31,540 bases of DNA. It comes from Chara braunii (Eukaryota > Streptophyta > Charophyceae > Charales > Characeae). The first letter of the stretch is position 1; every line of letters starts with the position of its first letter. The stretch is taken from positions 1,563,083-1,594,622 of the forward strand of contig BFEA01000190.1 of the NCBI GenBank assembly GCA_003427395.1, written 5' to 3'. The notes under the pieces are model-generated. The model saw only the letters and a program-made list of their open reading frames with translations, ran no database searches and was not told the DNA's origin. This document shows, piece after piece, positions 30,170-31,540 of the stretch. Made by a program: the position numbers and the translations under genes.

Positions 30170-30230
30170 CTCCAATCTATATTGGTGGTGAGCTTCATCT
30201 GCTCGAAACCGGGTCCAGCATCCCATAAGA
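30170..30230 (+). repeat. Dispersed repeat family R1 copy
   Basis: CCAATCTATATTGGTGGTGA, GCTTCATCTGCTCGAAACCG, GGTCCAGCATCCCATAA. More diverged than the others. Confidence 0.65.
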
Positions 30231-30461
30231 CATGAAAGCTTCAAGGCTCTGCATTTTTTTATGTATCCACTGAGATGTGAGTCATGCTTCCTGCCAGCAT
30301 TGATTACCCTGCAGAGCAGGGGATTGACTGAGCAGTGCACACTTATGAGCAGGAAGGGAGGCTCTTCGGGCCTGCAGCTGCCCCCCTCAGCCCTGCTGCT
30401 GGGTGGCATATGCCACTGTAGACTTCCAGTCCCCCTCGTATCCTTGCTGAAAGCGGCTTCG

Positions 30462-30518
30462 CTAAACCCCTGCTAAACCCCTGCTTAACCCCTGTGCTAA
30501 ATCCCTGCTTAACCCCTG
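30462..30518. repeat. Telomere-like 11-13 bp minisatellite
   Basis: About five diverged units of CTAAACCCCTG (variants CTTAACCCCTG, CTAAATCCCTG). Each contains a CTAAACCC-like core similar to the plant-type telomere unit CCCTAAA. Confidence 0.7.
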
Positions 30519-31467
30519 AGGTACCTAGACGTCTGTCTGACTTTACACGACCTCGTACCAATGCTGACCCAGCAAGAAGAAGGCAGGTGGGGGAAAAGGG
30601 TCTGGGAACCACCATATTTTTTGTCTTTTGTGCATTTGGTGAGTAGTGGAGCCGCTGGAGCGAAGGCCATAACCCTCCCAACCTGCTTCTTCGAATCCCA
30701 AAACCCTCTTCTTCCATTGGCTACAGGCGCCCTGAATTCTGCTTTCACACTTTTCGCTGTTCCTTCACCCCCCCCCCCCCCCCCTCCTCCTCCTCCCCTT
30801 TTCCCCTACCACTCCGCTTTCTCCCTTTCTTTCTGATTTCTTTTTTTTTCCCCACAAACGACAAGCCATCCCAGGCCTCGCTCCTGTTCTGGGGAGCATC
30901 AGTCCGTTTCCTTTTTTTTCATAGGTTCATATAATACAACATCTGTAATCCAGGTCTAGCATCCCCTCAAATCATGACACCCACTCGCTCCTCCCCCCGT
31001 TATGCCCGGGAGATTCTGAGGCAGCAGCATTGAGTACTCCCTCCCTCTTCTGAAGGATGCTCCACTGCTCTGTTCCTCAGGTGAACTGTTGCCTCAGAGG
31101 AGTGGAGCATCATACAACTCCGCTTTCTCCTTAGGGCCGCGGAATTGGGCATACTTTGGAATGAACCCTCCCATTGTTCCTTCGTGGCCATGCGCAGTGT
31201 GCGGTCATTGGCATCATTCCACTGCAACAGAATTTACATTTTGGCTCGCGATGCTGTGAACTGTTGTGTCTGTTAGCCCTTGTCCTCTCTCTCTCCCCCC
31301 ACTTTGCCCCTGGTCGTTTCCATTTCCTGTAGCTTCTCCCTCCCCAAGGCCCTCCACCAGCTCCTCATCCCTCTTCCTTCCCAACCTTGCTATCTTCCAT
31401 TCTGCAGCTGTTTCTGGTCTTGCGCTTCTTTCTGTCTCTTTTCCTGTATGTTTCCCTGATCTTAGAA

Positions 31468-31469
<2 letters not shown>
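30519..31469. other. No gene recognised
   Basis: A C17 run (30768-30784), C/T-rich blocks and a fragment near 30953-30966 (GGTCTAGCATCCCC) that could be a remnant of the R1 family. No convincing exon or RNA gene. Confidence 0.4.

Positions 31470-31540
<71 letters not shown>
31470..31540. repeat. (TC)n microsatellite at the window end
   Basis: Pure TC to the last base; the tract continues beyond the window. Confidence 0.95.

Overview
This is a stretch of repeat-rich nuclear DNA from a eukaryote of the green lineage, most likely a streptophyte alga (a charophyte such as Chara is my best guess, not proven) or another plant-lineage genome. The reasons are: a plastid-type ndhK segment embedded in otherwise nuclear-looking sequence (plastid ndh genes are typical of streptophytes and rare in other green algae), a gene in ten tiny exons with GT-AG introns, snRNA-derived sequences, hAT-type transposon traces, abundant long microsatellites, and assembly gaps (N runs at 1956-1957, 5055, 9375, 17046-17229, 26958). 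There is no bacterial gene organisation.

Layout. 1-1871: a decayed hAT-family transposase on the minus strand. 1909-3730: a (CT)n tract, then a duplicated block holding several partial U6 snRNA copies (minus strand) separated by purine-rich sequence and ending in (GA)n. 4099-4893: three fold-back structures, the largest a 600-bp palindrome made of degenerate minisatellite units. 5300-14875: the one convincing protein gene, the 3' half of an intron-rich DUF262 (GmrSD N-terminal domain family) gene. Ten exons of 33-105 nt join in one phase-consistent frame of 681 nt ending in TGA; I could not find its 5' half. Its introns carry microsatellites, a C50 run, a small inverted-repeat element and a tandem duplication. 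15293-16299: an element with about 300-bp inverted arms. 16396-17229: short interspersed repeats, (GA)n and a 184-base gap. 17685-19239: a complete non-autonomous hAT-like element with an 8-bp target duplication, carrying a minus-strand zinc-knuckle ORF. 19445-19654: a U2 snRNA-like sequence on the minus strand with an A-rich 3' tail. 22311-23110: a tandem plus inverted repeat complex. 26746-27183: the plastid ndhK fragment. 28262-28946: fold-back structures. 29139-29240: a nearly full-length but damaged U6 copy. 30462-30518: a telomere-like minisatellite.

At least seven copies of a short repeat family (core ACCGGGYCCAGCRTCCC) are scattered on both strands. Functionally, the window holds one host gene in a landscape of DNA transposons, snRNA-derived copies and fold-back elements. 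The most interesting items are the DUF262 gene (a domain best known from bacterial type IV restriction), the repeated snRNA-derived sequences (U6 and U2), and the intact hAT-like element that carries a gag-like zinc knuckle.
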